Shown piece after piece: positions 41,160-50,470 of a stretch of DNA of 64,000 nt. Source of the stretch: Kineosphaera limosa NBRC 100340. Lineage in GTDB: Bacteria > Actinomycetota > Actinomycetes > Actinomycetales > Dermatophilaceae. A program made the translations under genes and the position numbers. Positions within the stretch are counted from its first letter, which is position 1. Each line of letters opens with the position of its first letter. The notes under the pieces were generated by a model, which searched no databases, was not told the DNA's origin, and saw only the letters and a list, made by a program, of their open reading frames with translations. The stretch is taken from positions 23,775-87,774 of the forward strand of contig NZ_BAHD01000024.1 in assembly GCF_000298215.1 (NCBI RefSeq), written 5' to 3'.

Positions 41160-44100
41160 ATGTCGATAGCGAAGACCTTCCTCGAGTGGCCGGTGCTGCG
41201 CCAGGTGCGCACGGGCGACTTTCTCGGGCGCGGCCCGGCGGTCACCTCGGCCAAGACGCGCGCCAAGCACCCGCGCACGCAAGACGCCGACACGGTCGCC
41301 CAGTCCGTCTGCCCCTATTGCGCGGTCGGCTGCGGGCAGAAGGTCTACGCGAAGAACAACCGGGTCATCGCCATCGAGGGCGACCCCGACTCCCCCGTCT
41401 CGCGCGGTCGGCTGTGCCCCAAGGGCGCGGCCAGCGAGCAGCTCGTCAACTCCCCCACCCGCGTCACAAAGGTGCGCTACCGGGCCCCCTACGCCACAGA
41501 CTGGAGCGACCTGGATGTCGACACAGCCGTCGACATGATCGCCGACCGGATGATCGAGACCCGGCGCCGCACCTGGCAGGACACCGACGAGGCGGGCCGC
41601 AAGCTGAGCCGCACCATGGGCATCGCCTCCCTCGGCGGCGCGACGCTGGACAACGAGGAGAACTACCTCATCAAGAAGCTGTTCACCAGCTTGGGAGCAG
41701 TGCAGATCGAGAACCAGGCGCGTATTTGACACAGCGCCACGGTCCCCAGTTTGGGGTCCTCGTTCGGGCGTGGCGGTGCCACGCAGTTCGTGCAAGACAT
41801 GGCGAACAGCGACTGCATCATCATTCAGGGATCGAACATGGCCGAATGCCATCCGGTCGCCTACCAGTGGGTCACCGAGGCCAAGGCGCGCGGGGCCCGG
41901 ATCATCCACATCGATCCGCGGTTCACGCGCACGTCGGCGGTCGCTGACCGGCACATCCCCATCCGGGTCGGCTCCGACATCGTCTTCCTCGGCGCGCTCA
42001 TCAACCACGTGTTGACCAACGAGCTGTACTTCCACGAGTACGTGCGGGCGTACACCAACGCCACGAAGCTCGTCTCCGACCAATTCCTCGACACCGAAGA
42101 CCTCGACGGCGTCTTCTCCGGCTACGACCCGACCACCGGCGCGTACGACCCGACGAGCTGGCAGTACGACGCCGACGGCGAGCGCGACGAGACGATGCAG
42201 GACCCGCGGTGCGTGCTGCAGGTGCTGCGACGGCACTTCGCCCGCTACACCCCCGAACTCGTCACACAGATGTGTGGCATCAGCCTGGCGGACTTCCAGT
42301 ACGTCGCCGATTCGCTCGTCGCCAACAGCGGCCGCGAGCGCACGACGTGTTTCGCGTACGCCGTCGGGTGGACCCAGCACACCCTCGGTGCCCAGTTCAT
42401 CCGCACCTCCTGCATCCTGCAGTTGCTGATGGGCAACGTCGGACGTCCCGGCGCGGGCATCATGGCGCTGCGCGGGCACGCCAGCATCCAGGGCAGCACC
42501 GACATCCCGACGCTGTTCAACCTGCTGCCCGGCTACCTGCCGATGCCCAACGCCGAGAAGACCAACGACCTGCGGTCCTACATCGAGGCCATCGCCCCCA
42601 AGAGCCAGAAGGGGTTCTGGGCCAACGCCGACGCGTACACCGTGAGCCTGCTCAAGGCCTGGTGGGGCGAGGCGGCCCAACCCGAGAACGACTTCGCGTT
42701 CGACTACCTGCCGCGGGTCAACGGCTCGCACAACACCTACGCCACGGTCATGGGCATGCTCGCGGACACGGTCGAGGGCTACTTCCTGCTCGGCCAGAAC
42801 CCCGCGGTCGGCTCCAGCCACGGGCGGATGCAGCGGATGGGGATGAGTCACCTGAAGTGGCTCGTCGTGCGCGACCTGCAGCTCATCGAGTCGGCCACGT
42901 TCTGGAAGGACGGCCCCGAGATCGCCACGGGCGAGATGGTCACGCAGGAGATCGGCACGGAGGTGTTCTTCCTGCCGGCCGCGACCCACGTGGAGAAGGC
43001 GGGCACGTTCACCCAGACCCAGCGGATGCTGCAGTGGCGCCACCAGGCGGTGCAGCCGCCGGGCGACGCCCGCAGCGAGCTGCAGTTCTTCCACGACCTG
43101 GGCCGGGCCATCCGGGCCAAGCTCGCCGGCTCCGACGACCCGCGCGACCGGCCGCTGCTCGACCTCACGTGGGACTACCCCACCGACGAGCACGGCGACC
43201 CCGACCCGGAGGCGGTGCTCGCCGAGGTGAACGGCTTCCACCTGAGCGGGGAGCAGGCCGGCACACCGCTGGACAGCTTCATGCAGATGAAGGCCGACGG
43301 GTCGACCAGCGGCGGCTGCTGGATCTACTCCGGCGTCTTTGCCGGTGGCGTCAACATGTCCGCCCGCCGCACGCCCGGTCGCGACCAGAGTTGGGTTGCG
43401 CCCGAATGGGGTTGGGTGTGGCCGCTCAACCGGCGCATCCTGTACAACCGGGCCTCGGCCGACCCCAACGGGGTGCCGTGGAGCGAGCGCAAGGCCTACG
43501 TGTGGTGGGACGAGGAGGCGAGCAAGTGGGTCGGTCACGACGTGCCCGACTTCCCCGTCGCCAAGTCGCCGCACTACCGCCCGGAGCCCGGTGTCGGCGG
43601 CCCCGACGGCCTGGCGGGCGACGACCCGTTCATCATGCAGGCCGACGGCAAGGGGTGGCTGTTCACCCCCAAGGGCATGATCGACGGCCCGATGCCGACG
43701 CACTACGAGGCGCAGGAGTCGCCGGTGTCCAACGCGCTGTACGACCAGCAGCGCAGCCCCACGCGGCACGTCTACCCCCGCAAGGACAACCTCTCGGCGC
43801 CCTCGGCCGGGGAGGCCGGAGCGCAGATCTACCCGTACGTCTTCACGACCTACCGCCTCACCGAGCACCACACGGCCGGCGGGATGAGCCGGTGGCTGCC
43901 GTACCTGTCGGAGCTGCAGCCGGAGTTCTTCTGCGAGGTCTCACCGGCGTTGGCGGCCGAGCGGGGCTTGGAGAACGGTGGCTGGGCGACGATCATCTCT
44001 GCGCGCTCGGCGATCGAGGCCCGAGTGCTGGTCACCGACCGGATGACGCCGCTGGTCATCAACGGTCGCACCGTGCACCAGGTCGGGCTGCCCTATCACT

Positions 44101-44405
44101 GGGGCGTCGGCGGCGGCGATCCGTGCGTCTCCGGCGACGCGGCGAACGACCTGCTCGGGGTGACTCTCGACCCCAATGTGCACATTCAGGAGAGCAAGGT
44201 CGCCTCGTGCGACATCCGTGCCGGGCGGCGCCCCCAGGGTGAGGCGCTGCTGCGGCTCGTGCAGGAGTACCAGTCGCTGGCGGGGCTCACCACGGCGACC
44301 GGCAACCGGCTCCGCAGCGCCGATGCGCACCCGCAGGGTGATCCGCGCCCACAGGACGTCGTGTTGTCGCGGGAGAAGTCAACACAGGACGGTGAGGGCT
44401 CGTGA
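41160..44405 (+). CDS. Formate dehydrogenase alpha subunit, selenocysteine-containing (UGA recoded at 41727)
   Basis: A 1081-residue molybdopterin oxidoreductase oxidising formate to CO2. A [4Fe-4S] motif (Cys51, Cys54, Cys58, Cys86) opens the protein. The in-frame TGA at 41727-41729 is codon 190, in the context NQARI-Sec-HSATVPSLG: this is the Sec-His pair of formate dehydrogenases that ligates Mo. Homology continues unbroken after the TGA to 44405 (GSSFGRGGATQFVQDM, RIIHIDPRF). A SECIS-like hairpin begins 11 nt after it, and tRNA-Sec, selA, selB and selD are within 14 kb. No twin-arginine signal is seen, so the active site may face the cytoplasm. GGAGG precedes the ATG. Confidence 0.96.
41741..41759 (+). 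promoter_or_regulatory. Bacterial SECIS hairpin of the formate dehydrogenase
   Basis: GGTCCCC-AGTTT-GGGGTCC forms a stem with one internal U-U mismatch and an apical loop containing GU, the bulged-U and GU-loop plan read by SelB. It starts 11 nt after the recoded UGA, the spacing of the E. coli fdhF SECIS. Confidence 0.85.
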
Positions 44406-45613
44406 CCTTCTGGCAGACCCAGTTGTCGGGTCCTACCGACCCGTCGCGCGACGCGAACTGGCCCGATCCGCCGCCGCGCAAGGGCTTCTTCACCGACACC
44501 TCGATCTGCATCGGCTGCAAGGCCTGCGAGGTGGCGTGCAAGGAGTGGAACCACGTACCCGACGACGGCTTTCGCATGTTGGGTTCCAGCTACGACAACA
44601 CCGGTTCGTTGGGCGCCAGCACGTGGCGGCACGTCGCGTTCATCGAGCAGACCTCCGACCGGATCGCCGCCGCGCGCGAATCCGGACGAAAGCTCGTCGA
44701 GTTGGGGATGCCGTCCGTCGGGCCACCCGCAGACGCGCACCCGGCGCCGCTGCGGCGGGCCACGGCCGTCGACGTCTCCGGCGCTGCGCCGACCGGCCTT
44801 CCGCTCGGCGGCCCCGGCACCCGCGTCCCGGAGACCGATGGGTCGGCCGGGTCGGGCGGCGCGGCGGTCGGTCCAGGAGTCAGCGAGCAGCAACTGGAGG
44901 CGGCTCGTGAGGCCGCGTTGGCGGCGCAGGCGGCCGGGACGATCCCGGACTTCCGCTGGCTCATCGCCTCCGATGTGTGCAAGCACTGCACGCACGCCGG
45001 GTGCCTCGACGTGTGCCCGACGGGGTCGCTGTTCCGCACGGAGTTCGGCACGGTCGTCGTGCAGGACGACATCTGCAACGGCTGCGGCTACTGCGTGGCC
45101 GCCTGCCCCTTCGGCGTCATCGAGCGGCGCGACCGGCCGGGTGGCAAGCACGGCGGTAAGCATGGTGACAAGCACGGCAAGGGCGGCGGCACCGCGGTAC
45201 TCAACGAGGGCATCGCCCAGAAATGCACGCTGTGTTACGACCGGATCGGCGTCGGTGAGCAGCCGGCGTGCGCAAAAACCTGCCCCACGACCTCCATTCA
45301 GTTCGGCGACCTCGACGAGATGCGGGCGCGGGCTCAGGAGCGCGTCGAGACGCTGCACGCCAAGGGCTTCACCGAGGCGCGGCTGTACGGCCACGACGAG
45401 CACGATGGGGTCGGCGGCACCGGTTCGGTCTTCCTGCTGCTCGACGAACCCGAGGTGTACGGCCTGCCGCCGGACCCGGTCGTCACGACGCACGACCTGC
45501 CCGACATCTTCCGCAAGGCGGGCTACGCGGGCCTGACCATGCTCGGGGTCGGCATCGTCTCGTTCGCCACGGCCGCAGCGACCGCCGCAGCACAAGGATG
45601 GAGGCGCGGATGA
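44402..45613 (+). CDS. Formate dehydrogenase iron-sulphur (beta) subunit
   Basis: A 403-residue electron-transfer subunit. Four ferredoxin-type clusters are indicated: CIGCKACEVACKEWN (about residues 37-51), CKHCTHAGCLDVCP, CNGCGYCVAACPFG and CTLCYDRIG…CAKTCP. A C-terminal hydrophobic helix (about 375-395) anchors it. Two insertions are unusual: a Pro/Gly/Ala-rich linker (about 105-165) and a His/Lys/Gly run (KHGGKHGDKHGKGGG, near 245-260) inside the ferredoxin region. GTG 44402 overlaps the alpha-subunit stop (GTGA). Confidence 0.93.
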   Translation: MTFWQTQLSGPTDPSRDANWPDPPPRKGFFTDTSICIGCKACEVACKEWNHVPDDGFRMLGSSYDNTGSLGASTWRHVAFIEQTSDRIAAARESGRKLVELGMPSVGPPADAHPAPLRRATAVDVSGAAPTGLPLGGPGTRVPETDGSAGSGGAAVGPGVSEQQLEAAREAALAAQAAGTIPDFRWLIASDVCKHCTHAGCLDVCPTGSLFRTEFGTVVVQDDICNGCGYCVAACPFGVIERRDRPGGKHGGKHGDKHGKGGGTAVLNEGIAQKCTLCYDRIGVGEQPACAKTCPTTSIQFGDLDEMRARAQERVETLHAKGFTEARLYGHDEHDGVGGTGSVFLLLDEPEVYGLPPDPVVTTHDLPDIFRKAGYAGLTMLGVGIVSFATAAATAAAQGWRRG

Positions 45614-46812
45614 CCACCGGCAACTCGCAGGCTTCGACCACGGCCTACGGCGAGGCGGTCACGTTCACTCCGCGCGTGGGTCAGGTGCAATTGCGCGGAC
45701 CGGCCGACGACCCGGTCGGCGAGGGGCCTGCTGGCACTGGGCGCGACGGGCGCAGGGGCGGTCGCCGGCGCAAGCGGCAGCGCGACGACGTCATGGTGCC
45801 GCAGGCGCAGTTCTCCTCGTACTACGGGCGGCCCATCGTCAAGCCGGCGCCGTGGTCGTGGGAGATCCCGGCCTACCTGTACCTCGGCGGCCTGGCGGCG
45901 GGGTCCGCGCTGGTCGCCTCCGGTGCGGAGATGACGGGGCGCCGCGAGCTGCAGCGCAACGCCCGACTCATCGCGCTCGGGGCACTCGGCGGCAGTACCG
46001 CGGCGCTCGTCTCCGACCTGGGCAAGCCGAGCCGCTTTCTCAACATGATGCGGACGGTCAAGCTCACGTCGCCGATGTCGGTGGGCTCGTGGATCCTCGC
46101 GGGTTTCGGCACGTTCACCGGCATCGCGGCCTTCAGCGAGGTCATGCACGAGGTGTTGCCGCCCGACGTTCCGGGGCGTCAGCTGTGGCCGATCGGCGAC
46201 CGGCTGACCTCCATCGGCGCCGCGATGTTCGCCCCGCCGCTGGCCGCCTACACGGCGGTGCTGTTGGCCGACACCGCCACCCCGACCTGGCACGCCGCCT
46301 ACCGCGAGCTGCCGTTCGTCTTCGTCGGTTCGGCCCTGGCCTCGGCGGGCGGCGCCGCGATGATCACGACCCACCCGGATCAGACCGCGCCGGCCCGCAC
46401 CGCCGCTGTCGTCGGCTCCGTGCTGGAGTTGAGCGCCCACCAGATCATGGAGCGCCGGATGGGCATGCTCGCCGAACCACTGCACGAGGGTCGGCCCGGA
46501 AAGCTGCTGACCGCCGCCAAGGCACTGACCGTCGCGGGGGCCGCGCTGACCGTCGTCGCCGGCCGCCGCCGACCGCTGGCCGCGCTGGCGGGGGTCGCCC
46601 TCAACGTCGGCTCCGCCCTGACCCGGTTCGGGGTCTTCTACGGCGGCATCGCCTCGGCCAAGGACCCCAAGTACACGGTCATCCCCCAGCGCCAGCGGCT
46701 TGCCGAGAAGCAGGCCGCTCTCGCCCACGAGCAGCACAAGCAGCAGGAGCAACTCGGAGCCCACGATGACGCGCGATTCCAATACGGCCGGGGCGGCGCA
46801 GCAGGGCGTTGA
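45610..46812 (+). CDS. Formate dehydrogenase membrane subunit, NrfD/PsrC-type
   Basis: A 400-residue polytopic quinone-interacting subunit. After a ~75-residue soluble, basic N-terminal extension (GRDGRRGGRRRKRQRDDV) come WSWEIPAYLYLGGLAAGSAL, the NrfD-type TM1, DLGKPSRFLNMMRTVKLTSPMS and about eight further helices. It replaces the haem-b gamma subunit of enteric FdnI. It is coupled by ATGA to the beta subunit, and its last 47 bp overlap the OFA transporter gene. Confidence 0.88.
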   Translation: MTTGNSQASTTAYGEAVTFTPRVGQVQLRGPADDPVGEGPAGTGRDGRRGGRRRKRQRDDVMVPQAQFSSYYGRPIVKPAPWSWEIPAYLYLGGLAAGSALVASGAEMTGRRELQRNARLIALGALGGSTAALVSDLGKPSRFLNMMRTVKLTSPMSVGSWILAGFGTFTGIAAFSEVMHEVLPPDVPGRQLWPIGDRLTSIGAAMFAPPLAAYTAVLLADTATPTWHAAYRELPFVFVGSALASAGGAAMITTHPDQTAPARTAAVVGSVLELSAHQIMERRMGMLAEPLHEGRPGKLLTAAKALTVAGAALTVVAGRRRPLAALAGVALNVGSALTRFGVFYGGIASAKDPKYTVIPQRQRLAEKQAALAHEQHKQQEQLGAHDDARFQYGRGGAAGR

Positions 46813-48076
46813 CGGCGCCGGCCGGGGCCGACGTGTTCCCGACCGTCGCCTCATGCTCGTCGGCGGCATCCTCGTGCAGGTCGCCCTCGGCGGCGTCTAC
46901 GCCTGGAGCACATTCGCCGCGGCGTTCAAGTCCGATGAGTCGACGCTGCACCTGAGCGCTCTGCAGGCGAGCCTGCCGTTCCAGATCGCCATCGGCATGA
47001 TCTTCGTCGGCACCTTCATCGGCGGCCGCATCCAGGACGCCCGCGGCCCCCGCGTCGTGGCGCTGGCCGGCGTCGTCATCTACGCCCTCGGCATCATCCT
47101 CAGCTCGTTCGCGCGCGAGCCCGGGCAACTGTGGCTTCTGCTTGTCGGCTACGGAGTGCTCTCCGGGTTCGGTCTCGGGCTGGCGTACATCGTGCCGATC
47201 GCTTTGCTGCAGAAGTGGTTTCCCGACAAGCCTGCGCTCATCACGGGCCTGGCCATCGGTGGCTTCGGCCTCGGCGCGGTCATCACCTCGCCGATGGCCC
47301 AGGTGCTCATCGGCAACAACCCGCAGACTCCTGCCGCGGCCTTTCTGCCGCTGGGTCTGGCCTACCTGGTGGTCGGAGTGCTCGGCGCCGCCGCCTTCAA
47401 GAACCCGCCGTCGGGCTACTCGGTGGCCGCAGCACACGATGCGTCCGAGCCTTCCGCAGAGGCGGGCCAGGCATCGTCGCGCCGCGACTTCACCCAGGCC
47501 GAGGCGCTGGCGACGCCGCAGTGGTATCTGCTCACAGCGATCCTCACCTTGTCGGTGATGACCGGCATCTCGTTGGTGTCGGCGGCCGCGGGCTCAGCCG
47601 CCGCGATCGCGGGCTTCACCGCCGCGGGCGCCGCTACCCTCGTCGGAGTTCTCGGTCTGTTCAACGGCGCGGGCCGCATCCTGTGGGCGTGGATCTCGGA
47701 CCGGATCGGCAAGATGCCCGCGTTCGTCGGCATCCTGACCATCCAGGGCCTCTGCCTCATCGCCATCCCGCACGCGAGCGCCGGCTGGCTGTTCGTGCTG
47801 CTCGCCGCGATCATCTACACCTGCTATGGCGGTGCGTTCGGGGCGATGCCCTCGACCGCCGGGGCTTTTTTCGGAGTCGCCAACGCCGGCTCGATCTACG
47901 GCCTCATGCTCATCGCGTGGAGCCTCGGCGGCGTCGCCGGGCCGCTGCTGTCGACGTGGCTCATCGGCGCGGACGCCAACTACACCTTGGCGTTCACGAC
48001 CGTCGGCATCATCGGCGTGGCCGCCGCGATCCTGCCACTGATCACCAAGCCGCCCAAGCGACCGGCCGACGCCTGA
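46766..48076 (+). CDS. OFA-family MFS transporter (oxalate/formate antiporter type)
   Basis: A 436-residue 12-helix transporter. The start of TM1, LMLVGGILVQVALGGVYAWS, is the classic OFA-family opening. QKWFPDKPALITGLAIGGFG and SLGGVAGPLLSTWLIG are also characteristic. It starts at ATG 46766 with GGAG upstream, inside the 3' end of the membrane-subunit gene. Physical linkage to formate dehydrogenase suggests formate (or oxalate/formate) transport; specificity is inferred from context. Confidence 0.85.
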   Translation: MTRDSNTAGAAQQGVDGAGRGRRVPDRRLMLVGGILVQVALGGVYAWSTFAAAFKSDESTLHLSALQASLPFQIAIGMIFVGTFIGGRIQDARGPRVVALAGVVIYALGIILSSFAREPGQLWLLLVGYGVLSGFGLGLAYIVPIALLQKWFPDKPALITGLAIGGFGLGAVITSPMAQVLIGNNPQTPAAAFLPLGLAYLVVGVLGAAAFKNPPSGYSVAAAHDASEPSAEAGQASSRRDFTQAEALATPQWYLLTAILTLSVMTGISLVSAAAGSAAAIAGFTAAGAATLVGVLGLFNGAGRILWAWISDRIGKMPAFVGILTIQGLCLIAIPHASAGWLFVLLAAIIYTCYGGAFGAMPSTAGAFFGVANAGSIYGLMLIAWSLGGVAGPLLSTWLIGADANYTLAFTTVGIIGVAAAILPLITKPPKRPADA

Positions 48077-48083
48077 AGCGTGG

Positions 48084-48101
48084 CCATGCCTGGCGGCATG
48101 G
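48084..48101. terminator. Hairpin between fdh operon and asparaginase gene
   Basis: CCATGCC-TGGC-GGCATGG, a 7-bp perfect stem 7 bp after the transporter stop, between convergent genes. No T-run. Confidence 0.5.
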
Positions 48102-48144
48102 TCCGGCCAGAGGCATGAGCAGACCGGCTGGTCAGTTCGAGTGG

Positions 48145-49137
48145 TCAGCTCGGCAGGTCGGCCCCGGCGGCCAGGTGGGCGGCCAGCCACAGGCGCGCCT
48201 GGAGAGCATTGCGTGGGCCGGCGCTGATCAGAGCGCGGCCCAGCAGGTCGAGTTCGGAGCCCGGATAGCCGTACGTCGCCTCCAGCGTGCCGCCGGCCCC
48301 GGTCCGGGAGGCGAGCACGACCGGCTTGGTCGCGGCGATCGCCGCCAGCATCGGCACGAGCGGGGAGGGCACATGCCCGCCGCCGACCCCCTCGACGACC
48401 AGGCCGTCGGCAATGGTGGCCAGCGCCTCGACCTCCGCCGCCGCCGTGCCCTGGGCCACCCGCAGGATCGGCACGGATGGCCACACCGCATCCGCGGGCA
48501 CCGGGATCGGCGGATCGGAACGCACCGGGTACGCCCAGATCCGCACCCGGCCCTCGACGACCCGGCCGATCGGTCCCACGCCCGGCGAGGTGAAGGCGTG
48601 CGGGGCGCTTGAGTGCGACTTGGCCACGTGGGCGGCAGCGTGGATCTCGTCGGCGAGCACCACGAGCACCCCGAGACCGCGCGCGGCCGGGTCGGCGGCG
48701 ACCCGCACCGCCGACAACAGGTTGGCGGGGCCGTCGGCACCAGGGCTCGACGGGGTGCGCATCGCCCCGGTGACCACGACCGCAATCGGGCGGTCGGCGA
48801 GCAGGTCGAGTAGGTAGGCGCTCTCCTCGATGGTGTCCGTGCCCTGCACGACGACGACGCCGTCGCAGGTCGCGCCGTCGAACTCAGGGCCCTGCGACGG
48901 CTCGGCGGCCTGCGCGATGGTCGCGGCCACCTGGCGCAGGTCGTCGGGTGTCAGGTCGCACGACGGCTTCTGCAGCAGGGAGCGCACGTCGAGGTCGGCG
49001 ACCTGCGACAGCTCCGGGACCGCAGCGACGAGGTCCGCGCCGGTCAAGCTTGGCACCGCGCCGCCGCCGGACCCGGCGTCCGAGGGCACGGAGGCGATGG
49101 TGCCGCCCAGGGTCAGCAGCAGGACGCGCGCAGTCAT
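48145..49137 (-). CDS. L-asparaginase
   Basis: A ~330-residue asparaginase hydrolysing asparagine to aspartate and ammonia; no signal peptide, so cytoplasmic. The first catalytic motif LLTLGGTIAS (Thr nucleophile) is near residue 10, and the second reads VVVQGTDTIEES (usually HGTDT) near 96; GAMRTPSSPGADGPANL follows. Either ATG 49137 or the adjacent GTG 49140 may start it. It sits convergent to the fdh operon and 60 bp downstream of selD on the same strand, so it is probably co-transcribed with selD, with no obvious functional link. Confidence 0.87.
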   Translation of the reverse strand: MTARVLLLTLGGTIASVPSDAGSGGGAVPSLTGADLVAAVPELSQVADLDVRSLLQKPSCDLTPDDLRQVAATIAQAAEPSQGPEFDGATCDGVVVVQGTDTIEESAYLLDLLADRPIAVVVTGAMRTPSSPGADGPANLLSAVRVAADPAARGLGVLVVLADEIHAAAHVAKSHSSAPHAFTSPGVGPIGRVVEGRVRIWAYPVRSDPPIPVPADAVWPSVPILRVAQGTAAAEVEALATIADGLVVEGVGGGHVPSPLVPMLAAIAATKPVVLASRTGAGGTLEATYGYPGSELDLLGRALISAGPRNALQARLWLAAHLAAGADLPS

Positions 49138-49196
49138 CACCCCATCCTGCCTGGCCAGAGCGCGGCGCGGTCGACAAGGCGCCCCTCATAGGTTGC

Positions 49197-50249
49197 TCAG
49201 CGGATGTCGATCATCGACTCCCCCGCCACGGTGTGCCCGATGACGGGTGAGCCGGGGATCTCACCGACGACGAGCAGGCCGCCGCTGGTCTGGGCGTCAG
49301 CGAGCAGCGCGAGGGTGTTCTCGTCGACGCCTGGGCCCACGCTCAGGTGGGGTCGCACCCAGTCGAGGTTGCGGCGGCTGCCGCCCGGCACGTAGCCGGC
49401 GGCCAGCGACTCTGCGGCGCCCTCGATAAGGGGCACCGCGTCGGCATCCAGTACGGCGCCGACGCCGGAGGCCCGCAGCATCTTCCACAGGTGCCCCAGC
49501 AGCCCGAAGCCGGTGACATCGGTGGCCGCGCGAATCCCCGCCGCGAGCGCCGCCGCCGACGCGTCGGCGTTGAGCTGGGTCATCACCTCGATCGCCTGCT
49601 CGAAGACCTCCCCGGTCGCCTTGTGTCGGTTACCCAACACACCGGAGCCGATGGGTTTGGACAGGCTGATCGGCAGCCCCGGCTGCGCGGCGTCGTTGCG
49701 CAGCAGGCGGTCGACGTCGGCGACACCGCTGACGGCCAGCCCGTACACCGGCTCCGGGCCCGTGATCGAGTGGCCCCCGGCCACCGGGCAGCCAGCCTGC
49801 GCGCCGATGGCCGCGCCGCCGAGCAGCACCTGCGCGAGCAGCTCGTCGGGCAGGCCCTCGGGGTCGTCGGGGTCGGCCAGCGGCCAGGCGACGAGGTTGA
49901 GGGCGAGCACTGGGCGGCCGCCCATGGCGTATACATCCGAGAGGGCGTTGGCCGCGGCGATGCGGCCCCAGTCGTAGGGGTCGTCGACGACCGGGGTGAA
50001 GAAGTCGGCCGTCGAGATGAGCGCCGTCTGGCCGTCACCGACGTTCAGGCGCACCGCCGCAGCGTCGTCCCCGGACTCCAATCCGACGAGGAGACAGTCG
50101 TGTTCGCCGGATCGGCTGCCGGGCAGGGTGCCGAGAATCTGTTCCAGCCGACCGGCCGGGATCTTGCACGCTCAACCGCCCCCGGCCGCGTACTGGGTCA
50201 GGCGTCGGCGCGGACGTGCGCCCGAAATCTCCTGATCCGCTCGTCCCAT
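49197..50249 (-). CDS. selD: Selenophosphate synthetase, itself a selenoprotein (UGA at codon 26)
   Basis: A 350-residue ATP-dependent enzyme making selenophosphate, the selenium donor for Sec-tRNA. From ATG 50249 the frame reads RRRLTQYAAGGG-TGA-ACKIPAGRLEQIL: the TGA at 50172-50174 occupies the catalytic Cys/Sec position, with the conserved Lys three residues on. Downstream, GLESGDDAAAVRLNV, DFFTPVVDDPYDWGRIAAANALSDVYAMGG and TDVTGFGLLGHL are intact. Starting after the TGA would remove the active site. A SECIS-like hairpin follows by 12 nt. TAGGCT lies 6 nt before the ATG (leaderless pattern). Confidence 0.93.
50144..50159 (-). promoter_or_regulatory. Putative SECIS hairpin of selD
   Basis: On the minus strand CCGGCC-GGTC-GGCTGG folds into a 6-bp stem (one G-U) with GU in the apical loop, starting 12 nt after the UGA at 50172-50174. 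Spacing and loop agree with bacterial SECIS elements; the bulged U is not obvious. Confidence 0.6.
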
Positions 50250-50255
50250 AGCGCG

Positions 50256-50277
50256 AGCCTAAACCCCGACGTAGGCT
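50256..50277. promoter_or_regulatory. Mirrored -10 boxes between selD and tRNA-Sec
   Basis: AGCCTA (50256-50261; TAGGCT on the minus strand) lies 6 nt before the selD ATG, and TAGGCT (50272-50277) lies 6 nt before the first base of tRNA-Sec. The two hexamers form an inverted repeat with a 10-bp centre within the 34-bp gap. Each -35 region must lie inside the other gene. Confidence 0.5.
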
Positions 50278-50283
50278 GACCTC

Positions 50284-50379
50284 GGAGGCGCCTGGGCACC
50301 TGGTGGGCTCCTCGGTCTTCAACACCGATGTGCGGCGGTATCCGTCGCGGGCGGGTTCGATTCCCGTGCGTCTCCGCCA
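50284..50379 (+). tRNA. selC: tRNA-Sec (anticodon UCA)
   Basis: A 96-nt tRNA with encoded CCA. The acceptor stem is 8 bp (GGAGGCGC with GCGTCTCC, one G-U), longer than the usual 7 as expected for bacterial tRNA-Sec. The anticodon arm is TCGGT-CTTCAAC-ACCGA with anticodon TCA at 50319-50321. A long variable arm (GCGGCGGTATCCGTCGC region) and a T-arm with GGTTCGATTCC follow. It reads UGA for the formate dehydrogenase and SelD. Confidence 0.96.
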
Positions 50380-50442
50380 AATCTCTTGCCATGGAAGGCA
50401 CCTCACCAGCAGTTACGTGCTCGGAGTGTCTTCGGCAGTCAA

Positions 50443-50470
50443 GGGCCCGCTCACATCAACGAGCGGGCCC
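50443..50470. terminator. Hairpin between tRNA-Sec and the acidic-protein gene
   Basis: GGGCCCGCTC (50443-50452) pairs perfectly with GAGCGGGCCC (50461-50470) around an 8-nt loop. The minus-strand gene's stop codon is in the loop, followed by TTGACTG, so it can serve the minus-strand gene and perhaps tRNA-Sec. Confidence 0.7.

Noticed and set aside
41160..41729. Reading the formate dehydrogenase as a truncated 189-residue gene plus a separate ORF, i.e. a pseudogene
   Set aside because: The interrupting TGA is at the known Sec position, is followed by His, has a SECIS-like hairpin 11 nt on, and the full Sec machinery is nearby.
41118..43871. A 917-codon open frame antisense to the formate dehydrogenase
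   Set aside because: Arg/Val/Asp-rich composition without any domain; a typical GC-rich mirror frame of a real gene.
42209..44242. A 677-codon frame overlapping the formate dehydrogenase on the same strand
   Set aside because: Arg/Pro/Gly-rich out-of-frame translation; the Sec frame carries all homology.
49197..50081. A shorter selD starting at the ATG at 50081
   Set aside because: It would lack the conserved RLTQY and ACK active-site segment, which is present in frame upstream across the UGA.
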